A stretch of 64,000 bases of DNA from contig JAFKAK010000546.1 of assembly GCA_019914995.1 (NCBI GenBank), forward strand, positions 56,808 through 120,807. Reading direction: 5' to 3'. The stretch is from Acanthochlamys bracteata (taxonomy: Eukaryota > Streptophyta > Magnoliopsida > Pandanales > Velloziaceae). Of the stretch, positions 30,323 to 40,012 are shown in pieces (within the stretch, counting starts at the first letter, position 1; every line of letters starts with the position of its first letter). The translations under genes were made by a program, and so were the position numbers. The notes below the pieces were generated by a model, which saw only the letters and a program-made list of their open reading frames with translations, did no database searches and was not told the DNA's origin.

Positions 30323-30982
30323 TATAGCCAAATATAATTTATGTCGACCAAAAGTTATTTCCCAATATTGATAGTATAAACAAATGAAAAATTTGGTTAA
30401 GTTAATATAGAAATTTTAAATATCTCCCTTACATATTTATCCAGCGTTTTATGTAGGTGTTAACACAAGCGCCAAGGGCGAGATAAGGTAAAAAGAAAGT
30501 TAATCAATAAATTATAATTATTATTCAATTAGTGCCACTAGGTATTTGATTTTTATAGAAAATTGTTTTTGATTATTCTTTTTTTTCGACCGCTGACATT
30601 AGCTTGCGTTTTTAATTATAATTTTTATAAACAAATACATTACCCCCTTCCCTCCTTCGCTGGCGTGGGCTGACCGACGTGGACATGATTTATTTCCTCG
30701 TAATTGCTGAGATAAAAAATAAAGAGATATAAAAATTTTATTACATTTAGAATCAAATACTTTGAATATTATGACGGGCGAGGAGGCCGTAAAATTTTTT
30801 TATTTAAATAAGGAAGCGGGGGCGTACGCCACGGAAACGAAATTTTAAAGTTTTATATCTTTGGCTTAGCGGCTCGAGTAGGACTAGAAAGCGTATACTG
30901 GTTTAATATTAATATAACCTGGCTACGTGGAAGACGTACGGCAGTACGTCACCCGCCTACGCCACCCAGATAAAGAAAGATA
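30323..30982. other. spacer before the tRNA cluster
   Basis: AT-rich with GC-rich patches near 30650-30680, 30775-30840 and 30920-30970. A copy of the A-rich motif (AAATAAAGAGATATAAAAAT) is at about 30717-30737. No gene recognised. Confidence 0.5.
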
Positions 30983-31069
30983 GAGGGCAGATGACCGAAT
31001 GGTAATGGTGGTTCTCTGTAAAAGAATTGGTCTATGACTGGCCGAGGAGGTTCGATTCCTTCTCTGCTC
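30983..31069 (+). tRNA. trnY: tRNA-Tyr (GTA)
   Basis: Anticodon loop CTGTAAA in stem TTCT/AGAA, anticodon GTA at 31018-31020. The long variable arm is as expected for fungal tRNA-Tyr, and the T arm is AGGAGG-TTCGATT-CCTTCT. The 5' acceptor seems to carry two extra G relative to the 3' TCTGCTC. Confidence 0.78.
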
Positions 31070-31242
31070 AAAAACAAAATTTATAATATCTAGAACCATA
31101 AAAGTTTTGTTTTGGATAAAAGAGATATTTTTATTTTTTTTCAAATTAATAATTATTTTTCGCCCATCCGAGGCACCGTAGCCGGACGTGCGTCCGACGT
31201 ACCGATGAAGTGTGCACCAGTACGTCATAAATTAAAAATATA

Positions 31243-31314
31243 AAGACTGTAGCATAATTGGTAATGCAGTTCGCTCATAATGGATTAGTTAAGAGTTCAA
31301 ATCTCTTCGGTCTT
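31243..31314 (+). tRNA. trnM: tRNA-Met (CAT), first copy
   Basis: Acceptor AAGACTG/CGGTCTT. Anticodon loop CTCATAA, anticodon CAT at 31276-31278. T arm AAGAG-TTCAAAT-CTCTT. Elongator or initiator role is not decided. Confidence 0.85.
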
Positions 31315-31650
31315 AATAATATAATAAATAATTTAAAGAAAAAAAAAAATTATTATTTTTAGTCTCTGAAAATTTTTATTTTCCATATTCCATATCCCGC
31401 GTCTCGAAAAATTTTGTCATAAAATTTTTTTATTTTTAATAGAAAAAATTAAAAGAGACTAAAAAGATTAAAAATATCTAATTAAAAAATATTCACGACA
31501 AAATTAAAACCATTCCTGTGGTACACAAAAATTATTAGGTGCTCCATTTTTTCTGTTATCAGGAAGTACTATGCGGGCTGACGTAGGGCTGGCGTAGGGT
31601 GTGCTTGGCTGGCGTAGCCTGGCCAGCCCGGCTGCGCTGCCTACGGTGAT

Positions 31651-31682
31651 GTACTGCCTGACGTACGCCCTACGGCCTCCAC
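31651..31682. repeat. GC-rich cluster shared with 17720-17752
   Basis: GTACTGCCTGACGTACGCCC followed by TACGGCCTCCAC, almost identical to the block at 17720-17752. It is embedded in a longer GC-rich patch (31565-31690) in the tRNA spacer. Confidence 0.75.
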
Positions 31683-31705
31683 CCTGGCACTTGAAAATTA
31701 TTATA

Positions 31706-31787
31706 GCGAGCATGTTGAAATTGGTAAACAATCCTTTCTTAAGAAGAGGTGGAATTTTTCCTTAAGAGTTCAAGTCTCTTTGTTCGT
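31706..31787 (+). tRNA. trnL: tRNA-Leu (TAA)
   Basis: Anticodon stem CCTTT/AGAGG encloses CTTAAGA, anticodon TAA at 31740-31742. Acceptor GCGAGCA/TGTTCGT with two G-T pairs. A long variable arm is present, and the T loop is TTCAAGT. Confidence 0.87.
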
Positions 31788-31940
31788 ATATGAATGTAAA
31801 GTAGTGTAACCCCCTCTGGCTGGCTCTGATGTACTGCCATATTACCGTACGTCCGCCCCGGCTGCGCCACTCGGGTTGCGTTAACATATTTGACCTAGTC
31901 AAGCGAGCGCAGCCAGCCTAAATTCGAAATAAAATAAAAG

Positions 31941-32022
31941 GGACATGTGGTAGAGCGGTTTAATACGATCGTCTTGAAAACGATTACTCTAAAAAGTCGT
32001 GAGTTCGAATCTCACCGTGTCC
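31941..32022 (+). tRNA. trnS: tRNA-Ser (TGA)
   Basis: Acceptor GGACATG/CGTGTCC. Anticodon stem ATCGT/ACGAT encloses CTTGAAA, anticodon TGA at 31975-31977. Long variable arm typical of serine; T arm GTGAG-TTCGAAT-CTCAC. Confidence 0.92.
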
Positions 32023-32230
32023 GAGTTTCCAGGCGTCCTAGTGTCCGAATTAAAAATGTTTTTACTTAATTGCTCTGGTGTACATCAAGCGTCAAAGGCA
32101 GAATAAAAAGTAAATAATTTTTATTTTTCGTACTTTTGCACTAAAAATAATTCTTTGGCTCTGACGTATGCCCTGCCTATAACTGCCTGCCCGAAAATTA
32201 GAATTAACCTATAAAAATTCCAAGCTAATT

Positions 32231-32300
32231 AAGGCCATGATTTAATGGTAGAATAGTTTCTTGATGAGAAATCTGTAGAAGTTCAAATCTTCTTGGCCTT
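32231..32300 (+). tRNA. trnI: tRNA-Ile (GAT)
   Basis: Acceptor AAGGCCA/TGGCCTT is perfect. Anticodon stem GTTTC/GAAAT encloses TTGATGA, anticodon GAT at 32263-32265. T arm AGAAG-TTCAAAT-CTTCT. Confidence 0.9.
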
Positions 32301-32660
32301 ATAATACAAATAAATAATTATTTATGTGGTTATTTCGTCCTGACCTTTCTATTTACCTCTGGCCTCGACTTGCTGGGCATACGACCTAATCCAAAGGAAA
32401 GGGAACATAGCACGAGCCCTACAGCCAGCCAGCCCGGGCAGTCCAGCAAGAACAGATATTTATTTGTATGGTGAGATGTACGTGGGCCGGGAGGCAAATC
32501 AAAAAAATTTTTAAATAAAAGAGATTATAAAAATTAATAAAAAAGAAAGAAAAACATAAAAATTATTATATTGATTATTTATTTTTATTCTGACTGGCTG
32601 GCCTCGACGTACTGCCGTACGGCTCCCTCGGCCCCCTTCTTGCTTAACTGCGAGGATAAA

Positions 32661-32730
32661 GTAGAATTAATTTAATTGGCAAAATATTGTCTTGTGGCGA
32701 CAAAGTACAGGGTTCAAATCCTGATTTTAC
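32661..32730 (+). tRNA. trnH: tRNA-His (GTG)
   Basis: Acceptor GTAGAAT/ATTTTAC. Anticodon stem TTGTC/GACAA encloses TTGTGGC, anticodon GTG at 32694-32696. T arm CAGGG-TTCAAAT-CCTGA region is present. Confidence 0.85.
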
Positions 32731-32848
32731 CTTATTTATTCTCCAGGGCCTAGAGGCTCCGTCAGCTTCGGGCGTCAGCCAGTACACCACCGCTGCTGTG
32801 GCTTGCTGGGCTCTGACGCTTATAAATTTAATGATTATGTTAATTCAA

Positions 32849-32921
32849 GGGGAAAAGGTGTTATGGTTAGGGCACGCCGGCCTCATGAGCCGGAGGATTA
32901 GGTTCGATTCCTGATTTCCTC
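32849..32921 (+). tRNA. trnM: tRNA-Met (CAT), second copy
   Basis: Acceptor GGGGAAA/TTTCCTC. Perfect anticodon stem CCGGC/GCCGG encloses CTCATGA, anticodon CAT at 32884-32886. The GC-rich stem differs strongly from the copy at 31243, so one of the two is likely the initiator. Confidence 0.87.
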
Positions 32922-33091
32922 AAATAAAAATTTACAATTACCCAAAAATTTTTTTAAGCTAAGCGCTAAAAGCTAAACCAACACAGGAAAAATTAATAAA
33001 ACCCCGGCCGGGCCACTACGCCAGCCAAACTAGTAACTCTTAAATTATTAATCTAAAAATATTGATACTTAAAAAACTATAAAAAGTATTA

Positions 33092-33162
33092 GGCTCTTTA
33101 GTAAAATCGGTATTACCTGGGCGTTTCATACCCAAATTGCCGGTTCGAGTCCGGTAAGAGCT
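33092..33162 (+). tRNA. trnE: tRNA-Glu (TTC)
   Basis: Acceptor GGCTCTT/AAGAGCT. Anticodon stem TGGG/CCCA with loop centre GTTTCAT, anticodon TTC at 33125-33127. T arm CCGG-TTCGAGT-CCGG. CAT is also in the loop but is out of the central position. Confidence 0.78.
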
Positions 33163-33416
33163 ATATTTAATTCAAGGGCTTACGTTAGCAAGACGTACGT
33201 CCAGCAAGCCTACGATGGTAAAAAATTTTTTTGATAAGAGGGAGAAATAAATAATTCTATGGTTAGTATTTTTGATTAAGGGTGCGCCGAGCAGACATAG
33301 CTTTTAAAAATACGGGCTCTCCTTTTCAATAACTGGTCCCTCCTGATTTAATAAATAAAAGAAAATAATTAAAAATAACTTTATTAAAATAATAAAAATT
33401 TTTTTAAAGTATAAAA

Positions 33417-33487
33417 GCCGGAATAGTTTAATTGGTAAAACCGTATCCTTGTAAGATACTATTTTTGGTTCAAGTCCAAATTTCGGT
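33417..33487 (+). tRNA. trnT: tRNA-Thr (TGT)
   Basis: Acceptor GCCGGAA/TTTCGGT. Perfect anticodon stem GTATC/GATAC encloses CTTGTAA, anticodon TGT at 33450-33452. Confidence 0.92.
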
Positions 33488-33658
33488 AAACACTAAGGTT
33501 TTAAATATCAGCGCGCAACGCTAAAAAAAATTAAAATATTTAGATTAATCTTTGGTAATAAAAATTTTAATCGCAAGGTTATCTTTTTATCTTGGTCGTC
33601 TGGGTTAGCCTAGTTACCTAGGTTACCTTGATTGTCTAGCTTTTTAAAAATTTTTTTA

Positions 33659-33731
33659 ATGAGTTGTAGTTTAATTGGAAAAACACCATTTTTGGAAGTG
33701 GCCGATATCAGTTCAAATCTGATCAACTCAG
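33659..33731 (+). tRNA. trnP: tRNA-Pro (TGG), one loop base missing
   Basis: Acceptor ATGAGTT/AACTCA with good D arm TAGTTTAATTGGAAAAA and T arm ATCAG-TTCAAAT-CTGAT. The anticodon loop TTTGGA has six bases in stem CCATT/AGTGG. TGG (Pro) is the simplest reading; with a T restored instead, TTG (Gln) is possible. Confidence 0.68.
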
Positions 33732-33929
33732 TGTTTAAAAAATTGTTTTTTTATTTTTTTATACGAAGTGTGTTTTCTCTCTGTAGTTTGTTAATTAATG
33801 AAATTAAAAAAATTAAATTAAGCAAGGTAAATTTACAGCAATTATTGAACCCGTTAAAAAAATAGGATAATAAAATTTTGGTGCGCGGTTTCTAATTAGT
33901 TAATAAAAGAGATATAAAAAAAATAAGAA

Positions 33930-33995
33930 AGGGGTTAGCTGGTGGTTTAGCAATAAATTTACACTTTATAGACAGAGTTTCGATTACTCTACTCT
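33930..33995 (+). tRNA. trnV: tRNA-Val (TAC)
   Basis: Anticodon stem ATAAA/TTTAT encloses TTTACAC, anticodon TAC at 33960-33962. D arm AGCTGGTGGTTTAGC and T loop TTTCGATT are present. The acceptor is imperfect (AGGGGTT/CTACTCT), probably with an extra G. Confidence 0.75.
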
Positions 33996-34203
33996 TAATT
34001 ATCACAAGATTATTCCCGGGCTACGTCATTACGACAGGGCGCAAAGTTTATATTTTTAATCAAGCATCAAAAATTTTTTTAAATATAAGAGAAATTTTAA
34101 AATTTTGCATTTATTTAAATAATTATTTAAGTTATACTCTGGCTCGTGCGAGGGCTACGCCAGCCCAGCCAGCATCTATTATTTGCTCATAATTATAAAC
34201 TAC

Positions 34204-34284
34204 GCGAGTATGCTGAAATTGTAGCCAGGCCAAACTTAGGATTTGGTGTTCTTAGAATGTAAGAGTTCAAGTCTCTTTACTCGT
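34204..34284 (+). tRNA. trnL: tRNA-Leu (TAG)
   Basis: Acceptor GCGAGTA/TACTCGT with one G-T. Anticodon stem CCAAA/TTTGG encloses CTTAGGA, anticodon TAG at 34237-34239. Long variable arm. Confidence 0.92.
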
Positions 34285-34685
34285 AAAAAAATTTTTAATT
34301 AGAGTGTGCGCGGCGCCTTAAGCCTCAATAACTTAATATAGTGTTGTCGAATAAGATTATTATCTTAGTGACATTGCTCACCGCTCTTGCCTGACTTTAT
34401 GATTGTCTAGCTTTTTAAAATTTTTTTTTTTCCGCACGTTATTTCACGCTGTTTCGTACCGTTTTAAAAATTAAGGCACTATGTTTATAATTTTTAATTA
34501 TTTAATTGTTTTTAATTTTTGGCTCTGCAATTATAAAGGTTTATCGAAAAAAAATCAATAAAATGTCGCTAAATAAAAGGTTCCCAGGTAACCGCGCCAA
34601 GGCCTCTTTCGTAGGGAGATAGCCGGAGGCGGGGGGCGTACGCCACGGCTGCCGTACGCCAGCCGCGCACCCCAATTACTAACAA

Positions 34686-34757
34686 ACATCTTTAGCTGAA
34701 TTGGTACAGCAATTGTCTTCGGAGCAAGGGATTATTGGTTCGAGTCCAATAGGATGT
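34686..34757 (+). tRNA. trnR: tRNA-Arg (TCG)
   Basis: Acceptor ACATCTT/AGGATGT. Anticodon loop CTTCGGA, anticodon TCG at 34719-34721 (reads CGN). T arm TATTGG-TTCGAGT-CCAATA. Confidence 0.88.
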
Positions 34758-35139
34758 TATTTTTTAATTATTTTGCGTACTGGCTTTGCTTTATTTTTCC
34801 TATGTTGGCTGACGTGCTGACGTACCGCCGTACGGCCTCCTACGTCCAAGCCCAAACTTATTAATTTTTTCACATTGAAATCCTGCCTTCTCGTTATCCT
34901 TTTAAGGACTCTGATTATGCCTGACGATTACTCCTTGCTTAAAATCCTGCGGTGATAAAATATTGCCGAATTTTTTTTTAGTTGACCGGGATTAAAATTT
35001 AATGTGGATTTCATGACCATAAAATTAATTTTTAAATAAAAGAGAACATAATAAATCGTTAAAAATAATTATGAATACTATACGATAAAATAAAAAATCT
35101 AGATAAAAAGTAATATTTTTAGATAAATTTTTTAATTAT
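34758..35139. other. spacer upstream of rns
   Basis: Contains a GC-rich cluster near 34808-34850 (CGTACCGCCGTACGGCCTCC) and a copy of the A-rich tRNA-spacer motif at about 35030. No gene recognised; the promoter for rns could lie here but is not identifiable. Confidence 0.5.
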
Positions 35140-36062
35140 TTAATTTAATGGAGAATTTAATTTTGGTTCTGATTGAACGTTATTCAGTAGTTTCAAGGCA
35201 TGCAAATCGCTGATTTTTTCGGAAATCTGGGTGTAGGGGTGAGTATTTTAAAAAATAAGATCAGCTGTAGTTCATCACAAATGGATTGAATAAAAGTTTT
35301 ACAATAATAAAGGATTAAAAATCTGCTATGGAAATTCTATTTAAATTGTTTAAGGGTAGTTGGAGGGATAATGGCCCAAATCCAAGCCTACGATCAAAAG
35401 CCACGGCTGAGAAGCCAAATGGTCACATTGGGAACGAAAATGCCCTAAGTAGCGGAAATTTAACGTTAAATTGTCGTTTATTATGTATAGAAATTTAAAT
35501 AGAGCGCAAAAGATTCTATTTAAGGATGCAGTAGTTTATATTGCATCACAGCTTACATTAACGCTATCAGCAGTCGAGAATATTAGTCAATGCTCGAAAG
35601 AGTGAACTAGCTAACTGAAATCACATTTTTTTAACCTGGGTGCCTAGGAATCATAAACCGAACGGGGGAAGAGTCTATCGACTTTTCTTGCCGGCATATA
35701 AAAGCGGGTTCAATAAAAACAATATAAAAGGTACAATACTTTTAGGTTTTTTCAAAGTGTGTCACTTGTGATGTCGTAAAAGGAAAATCATGATACGCCT
35801 TTTATTATTAGTGTCGTCCAAAGCTGGTGCCAGAAGACTCGGTAAGGCCAGAGACGCAAACGTTAGTCACAATAAGCAGGCGTAAAGGGTTCGTAGGCAT
35901 CTTTTTTTAATAACTTAAAGATAGAATCTCATGGAGTGTGACCCGCTAAATGCCTCATGTAGGGATGAAATACTTAGATATGAGGTAGAGTACTAAAAGC
36001 GATAGCAGCTTATCATGTACAGATTGACGCTGAGGGACGAAGGAGAGCGACAGGAAAAGGAT

Positions 36063-38003
36063 GTGCGACTTGCAAAGTCTAGATATGCATTGTGTTTTAA
36101 ACACATTATTTCTCGTCTGATAATAGCTCACTTAAACAGGCATTACCAGTAATGGTTTTGTCTGAAGCTTTAAGAATAATATTTTCAATATTGAGCTGAA
36201 TTCTATGGTTGAAACTGAACTTATGTATTAAAGATTATTAATTAGGCAAATAATTGTCCTTGTTATTTGTAGACGAACATATAGTTAATAATTCAAAGTA
36301 AGAACCTAAGGAATTCTATCGTGTATATTTAGAAACAAGGAAATACCTATAACCTGCAATTTTATTAAAATATAAATTTGCTAGCTCAATTGTGAAGTTG
36401 GGTACATGGTTAGAGGTCGAACGATTTAGAAAAAAGCGAATGTCAATATGTAATGTGTTGAATAGGATTAATAATCTAACCTGAAAGGGTGCTGACGTTC
36501 TAAAGGTGCTAAAAATAAATCTCCTAACGCAAAAATTTTAAACTTTTTAATTTAAAAAAAAATTAACCTCTCTTCTGTGCCAAAACAAAGCTATTAATTA
36601 CGTTTAAACCTCTTTTTAAATTATCTATACTATGTAATAATTTAATTATTATAACTTCAAAAACGTCAACAATTTGTTCTATTAATTTGAGTGCAGATGA
36701 TTTGTGTTGTTGCTACACTAGTTAGCAGACCTTTATTTTATATCCTATAAGATAGCTCTCAACTTTTTTAAGTTGAGTAAAATGTAAATAATTGATTTTT
36801 AATTTGAGAATTATAGTTGTTGAAGCAAAAAATTACGTTGAAATTAATTCCACAACCTTTCCGGCTTTGTAAATTAATCCTGAACAAATGAAATTCTGCT
36901 CATAATATATATTCTAAAATACTAACTAACTAAAAACCATGAAAAAATACACAATAATAAAAAATACAAGAAAACAAATTGAATCTTAATTTTATCTTTT
37001 GGTTTATTGGTTTTGTTGACGCTGAAGGAAGTTTCCAAATAGTATTAGAAAAACATAATTTTGTAAGAAGTGAAAACAAAATTATAAAGTAAAATACGGT
37101 TTCCAAATAGGTTTAAATATAATAGATAAAGAAATTCTCGAATCAATACAAACATTTTTTAATAAAAATGGCCGATGATCAATTCAGTAATTTAGATTTA
37201 CATGAAAACAATCATGGACGTATGGGAAAATTATACTATTATGAAGATAAAAAGAAGTTAAATTAGATTTTAGCACAAAATCTGAACTTACTTGGTTTAT
37301 AGAAAATGTATTTTCTAAATATTCTCTATTAACACAACATCAATCTACAAGATATGAAAATATTAAAAAAGGGTTATTAGCAAATATAAATAAAGTGGAA
37401 TCTCATGAGGAATTAGATAAAATTTTTAACCTAAATTTACAAAATAATTCTAATTTTCTGAAGAATCTAACTTATTAAATAAATTAAAAAATCTTAAATT
37501 GCTTTTACCTGAATATTTTGATTGTTGGTTAACTGGTTTTTAAACGGAGAAGTTTCATTTACATTTTCAAAAAAAACAGGAAGAGCTAGTATACCAATCG
37601 TCTTTTTAGAACATACTGATAAAGACGTAATGAACTATATAAAACTTATTTAAATTTAGGTCCTTCTGTTTTAGAAAGAACTAGAAAAAATGAGTCAACA
37701 GGTGGAGATAGAAAAACCACTTATATATTGAGTAATATCAAGTAAAAAGGATTTAGAAACTATAAACAATTTATTATCAAAAACAAACTTATTAATAGGA
37801 AATAAAAAGTACAATATGAAGAATTTAAAAACTTATTTTAATTGTAATAAGTAAAAAATTTAAAGCAGGAGATTCTCTACAAAATTCTTGTGGTTTTTAA
37901 TTAAAGGAATAAACATATTTTTAGTGCTTGAGCCGTATGCGCTGAAAGGTGCACGTACGGTTCTGAGGAGGGAAAGACTGAGAAGTCCTACCTATTCAAG
38001 TAG
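36063..38003 (+). mobile_element. group II intron in rns with LAGLIDADG gene
   Basis: Begins GTGCGACT, the group II 5' signature, right after GGAAAAGGAT, and ends before GTAGATACC, i.e. near E. coli position 787-788. Domain V at about 37929-37962 reads GAGCCGTATGCGCT-GAAA-GGTGCACGTACGGTTC. The intron encodes a LAGLIDADG protein rather than a reverse transcriptase. LAGLIDADG-bearing group II introns in fungal rRNA genes are known but uncommon. Confidence 0.85.
36939..37854 (+). CDS. LAGLIDADG endonuclease in the rns group II intron
   Basis: Starts at ATG 36939 (M-K-K-Y). First motif F-W-F-I-G-F-V-D-A-E-G-S-F at about 36996-37035 is intact. The second region reads D-C-W-L-T-G-F then N-G-E-V-S-F-T-F at about 37518-37565, so the second acidic motif is partly changed. 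The body has K-Y-S-L-L-T-Q-H-Q-S-T near 37320. It ends T-Y-F-N-C-N-K with TAA at 37852-37854. Frame breaks near 37090, 37160, 37265, 37460 and 37540. Its role in such introns would be DNA cleavage for homing. Confidence 0.8.
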
Positions 38004-39681
38004 ATACCAAGTACCCTCTCTGTCAACGATGAATGGTGACTATTAGCACAGGTTAGTCTGATAAGTAAACACGTAAACCATTCCGCCTTGTGAGTACGGT
38101 GGCAAACGCTGAAAAACAAAAAATTAGTCGGTCTCGAAGCAAACGAAGTGAAGCATGTTATTTAATACGATAGTCCGCGTAAAAACTTACCAGATCTTGA
38201 ATATTTTTAAACAAATTTTTAACGTAAAGATATGGAGTTCCCGAAAATATATTTTTTTAGTTTGAAATAAATAATGTTATTTAATAATGTAGGTTATGTC
38301 TTACATTACATTTATCTAGTTTTCTAGCGACTTTGATTTAGTATTAAAATTAGTATAACTCTTGTATTATATTTATAATCTTTATTTATACTAGTCAAGA
38401 TTTAAATCAGGAAAGATGGATAAGTGTAATTATTAAAATCCTGCGATGATGAAAGATTGCAAATCTGGATTCGTAAAGAGAAAGTCTAATTAGGGTTTAA
38501 CCTATTTGTCAGAAAAAAAAAATATATTTTTTCCACGGTTTTGTCCTCGGGACAAGATTGCTTAACTCTGCAGGTTAATTTTTTAATAATTCACTGTATT
38601 TCTAGCGGGTTTAATAGCTTAGTCAGAGCTTAAAATTAATTTTAGAATTAATTGACATATTACTTTTATTTACAAAAAAATAAATAAAAAATTTAAGATA
38701 AAATTACTTTTATTTTAATAATGTCTTAGACTTTAGCTATATTCTTTTTAAAATCCATCACTAAATTAAATACAGAAAAAAAAATCTTTAGACTACATTG
38801 TCAATTATTTAGTGCTCAATGAGCGGAAGTAATGGTTTGTTAAAAAATTCAGTATAAGATATATATTATATATTGATTATGTTTTATATATTTTTATATT
38901 AAAAAAATACAGGTGTTGCATGGCTGTCGTCAGTCCGTGTTGTGAGAAGTCAGGTTAGTTCCTCTTAACGGACGTAATCCCCTTCAGTTAATTTTAACTT
39001 AACTAAAAGATATGAGTAGTAAGCCTGGGAGTTATACGCTATTTGGGGCAAAGACAAGCCGTTATGGCCCTTATGATCTTGGGCTATAGATGTGCCGCGG
39101 AGGCTTTAGCAATATGAACAAAATCGCAAGAAAGAGCTAATCACAAAAAGAAGCTGTATACGGATTGTTCCCTGAAATTCGGGTGCATGAAGAAGGAATT
39201 TTGAGTAATCGTTGATAAGTAGACGCAACGGTGAAGTTTTAATTCTTGATGAACTAACTGTCTGTCGCTGGAAGGAATTTAAACTGTTGGAAACGGGCCG
39301 TATTTTTAAACTTTGAAATTTCAAATCATGTAAAAACGTGATTTATTGGCTTAAATTTTTTTAATGATTTAATTGTTAAATAGACTTAAGTCAAACGTTT
39401 ATATCTTATAAACAAAAAATTTTAAGAAAAGTATTTGTCGTTAAGGCATTTAGGTAACATCTCAAAAGTCATAGCAAGGTAGCCGTACTGGAAAGTGCTG
39501 CTGGAGAATATTTGTTAAATTTAACCCCCACCCCACAGGTGGCGTACCAGTACTTGAATACAGCTCTGTTTTTTAATAATTTTGGTTTTACTCAATACTA
39601 TATTTTCTGTATCTTAGATATTTATTTTTCCGCCGGCGTAGCCCAGCAAGGCTGCGAAGGCGGCTAGTGGCATTATAATAA

Positions 39682-39752
39682 GGGAAAATCAGATAATGGT
39701 AATCTGTTGTGCTTGCACCACAAAAAATGATAGTTCGAATCTATCTTTTTCC
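39682..39752 (+). tRNA. trnA: tRNA-Ala (TGC)
   Basis: Acceptor GGGAAAA/TTTTTCC. Perfect anticodon stem TTGTG/CACAA encloses CTTGCAC, anticodon TGC at 39714-39716. T arm GATAG-TTCGAAT-CTATC. Confidence 0.9.
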
Positions 39753-39941
39753 ATACTAAAAATGTAATCGAGCGTCTGGCTACCGACGTACGTCACCGCC
39801 TTTTTAATTTGGTATTTTAAAGGATACAAAAAACACATTAAATTTTATAAGAAGTTAAAAAAATTGTTTTTTCTGCCTACTATTAATTTAATTATTAAAA
39901 CAAGATAGATTCTACAATGAATTTATTATTATAAAATTAAA

Positions 39942-40012
39942 GCCTTGGTCGCTTAAACGGTTAAAGCGTTACTCTGAAGAAGTAAAGCAGGAGTTCAATA
40001 CTCTCTCAGGCA
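39942..40012 (+). tRNA. trnF: tRNA-Phe (GAA)
   Basis: Perfect anticodon stem TTACT/AGTAA encloses CTGAAGA, anticodon GAA at 39976-39978. D arm CGCTTAAACGGTTAAAGCG. Acceptor GCCT..../AGGC pairs at its end with internal mismatches. Confidence 0.83.

Larger units (their letters stand above)
35140..39520 (+). rRNA. rns: mitochondrial small-subunit rRNA with one group II intron
   Basis: 5' conserved segment GCATGCAAATCGC near 35200. Next come the 530-loop equivalent near 35815-35880 (GGTGCCAGAAGACTCGGTAA, then AGGCGTAAAGGG) and the 690/790 region near 36000-36060. After the intron follow GTAGATACC near 38000, CGAAGCAAACGAAG near 38138, and TTGCATGGCTGTCGTCAG near 38918. The 3' end is CAAGGTAGCCGTACTGG near 39475-39492. 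The expanded region 38195-38910 corresponds to V6. Ends are approximate. Confidence 0.93.

Noticed and set aside
30923..31731. Minus-strand open frames in the tRNA cluster
   Set aside because: They are antisense to well-folded tRNA genes and GC clusters. All recognised genes are on the + strand.
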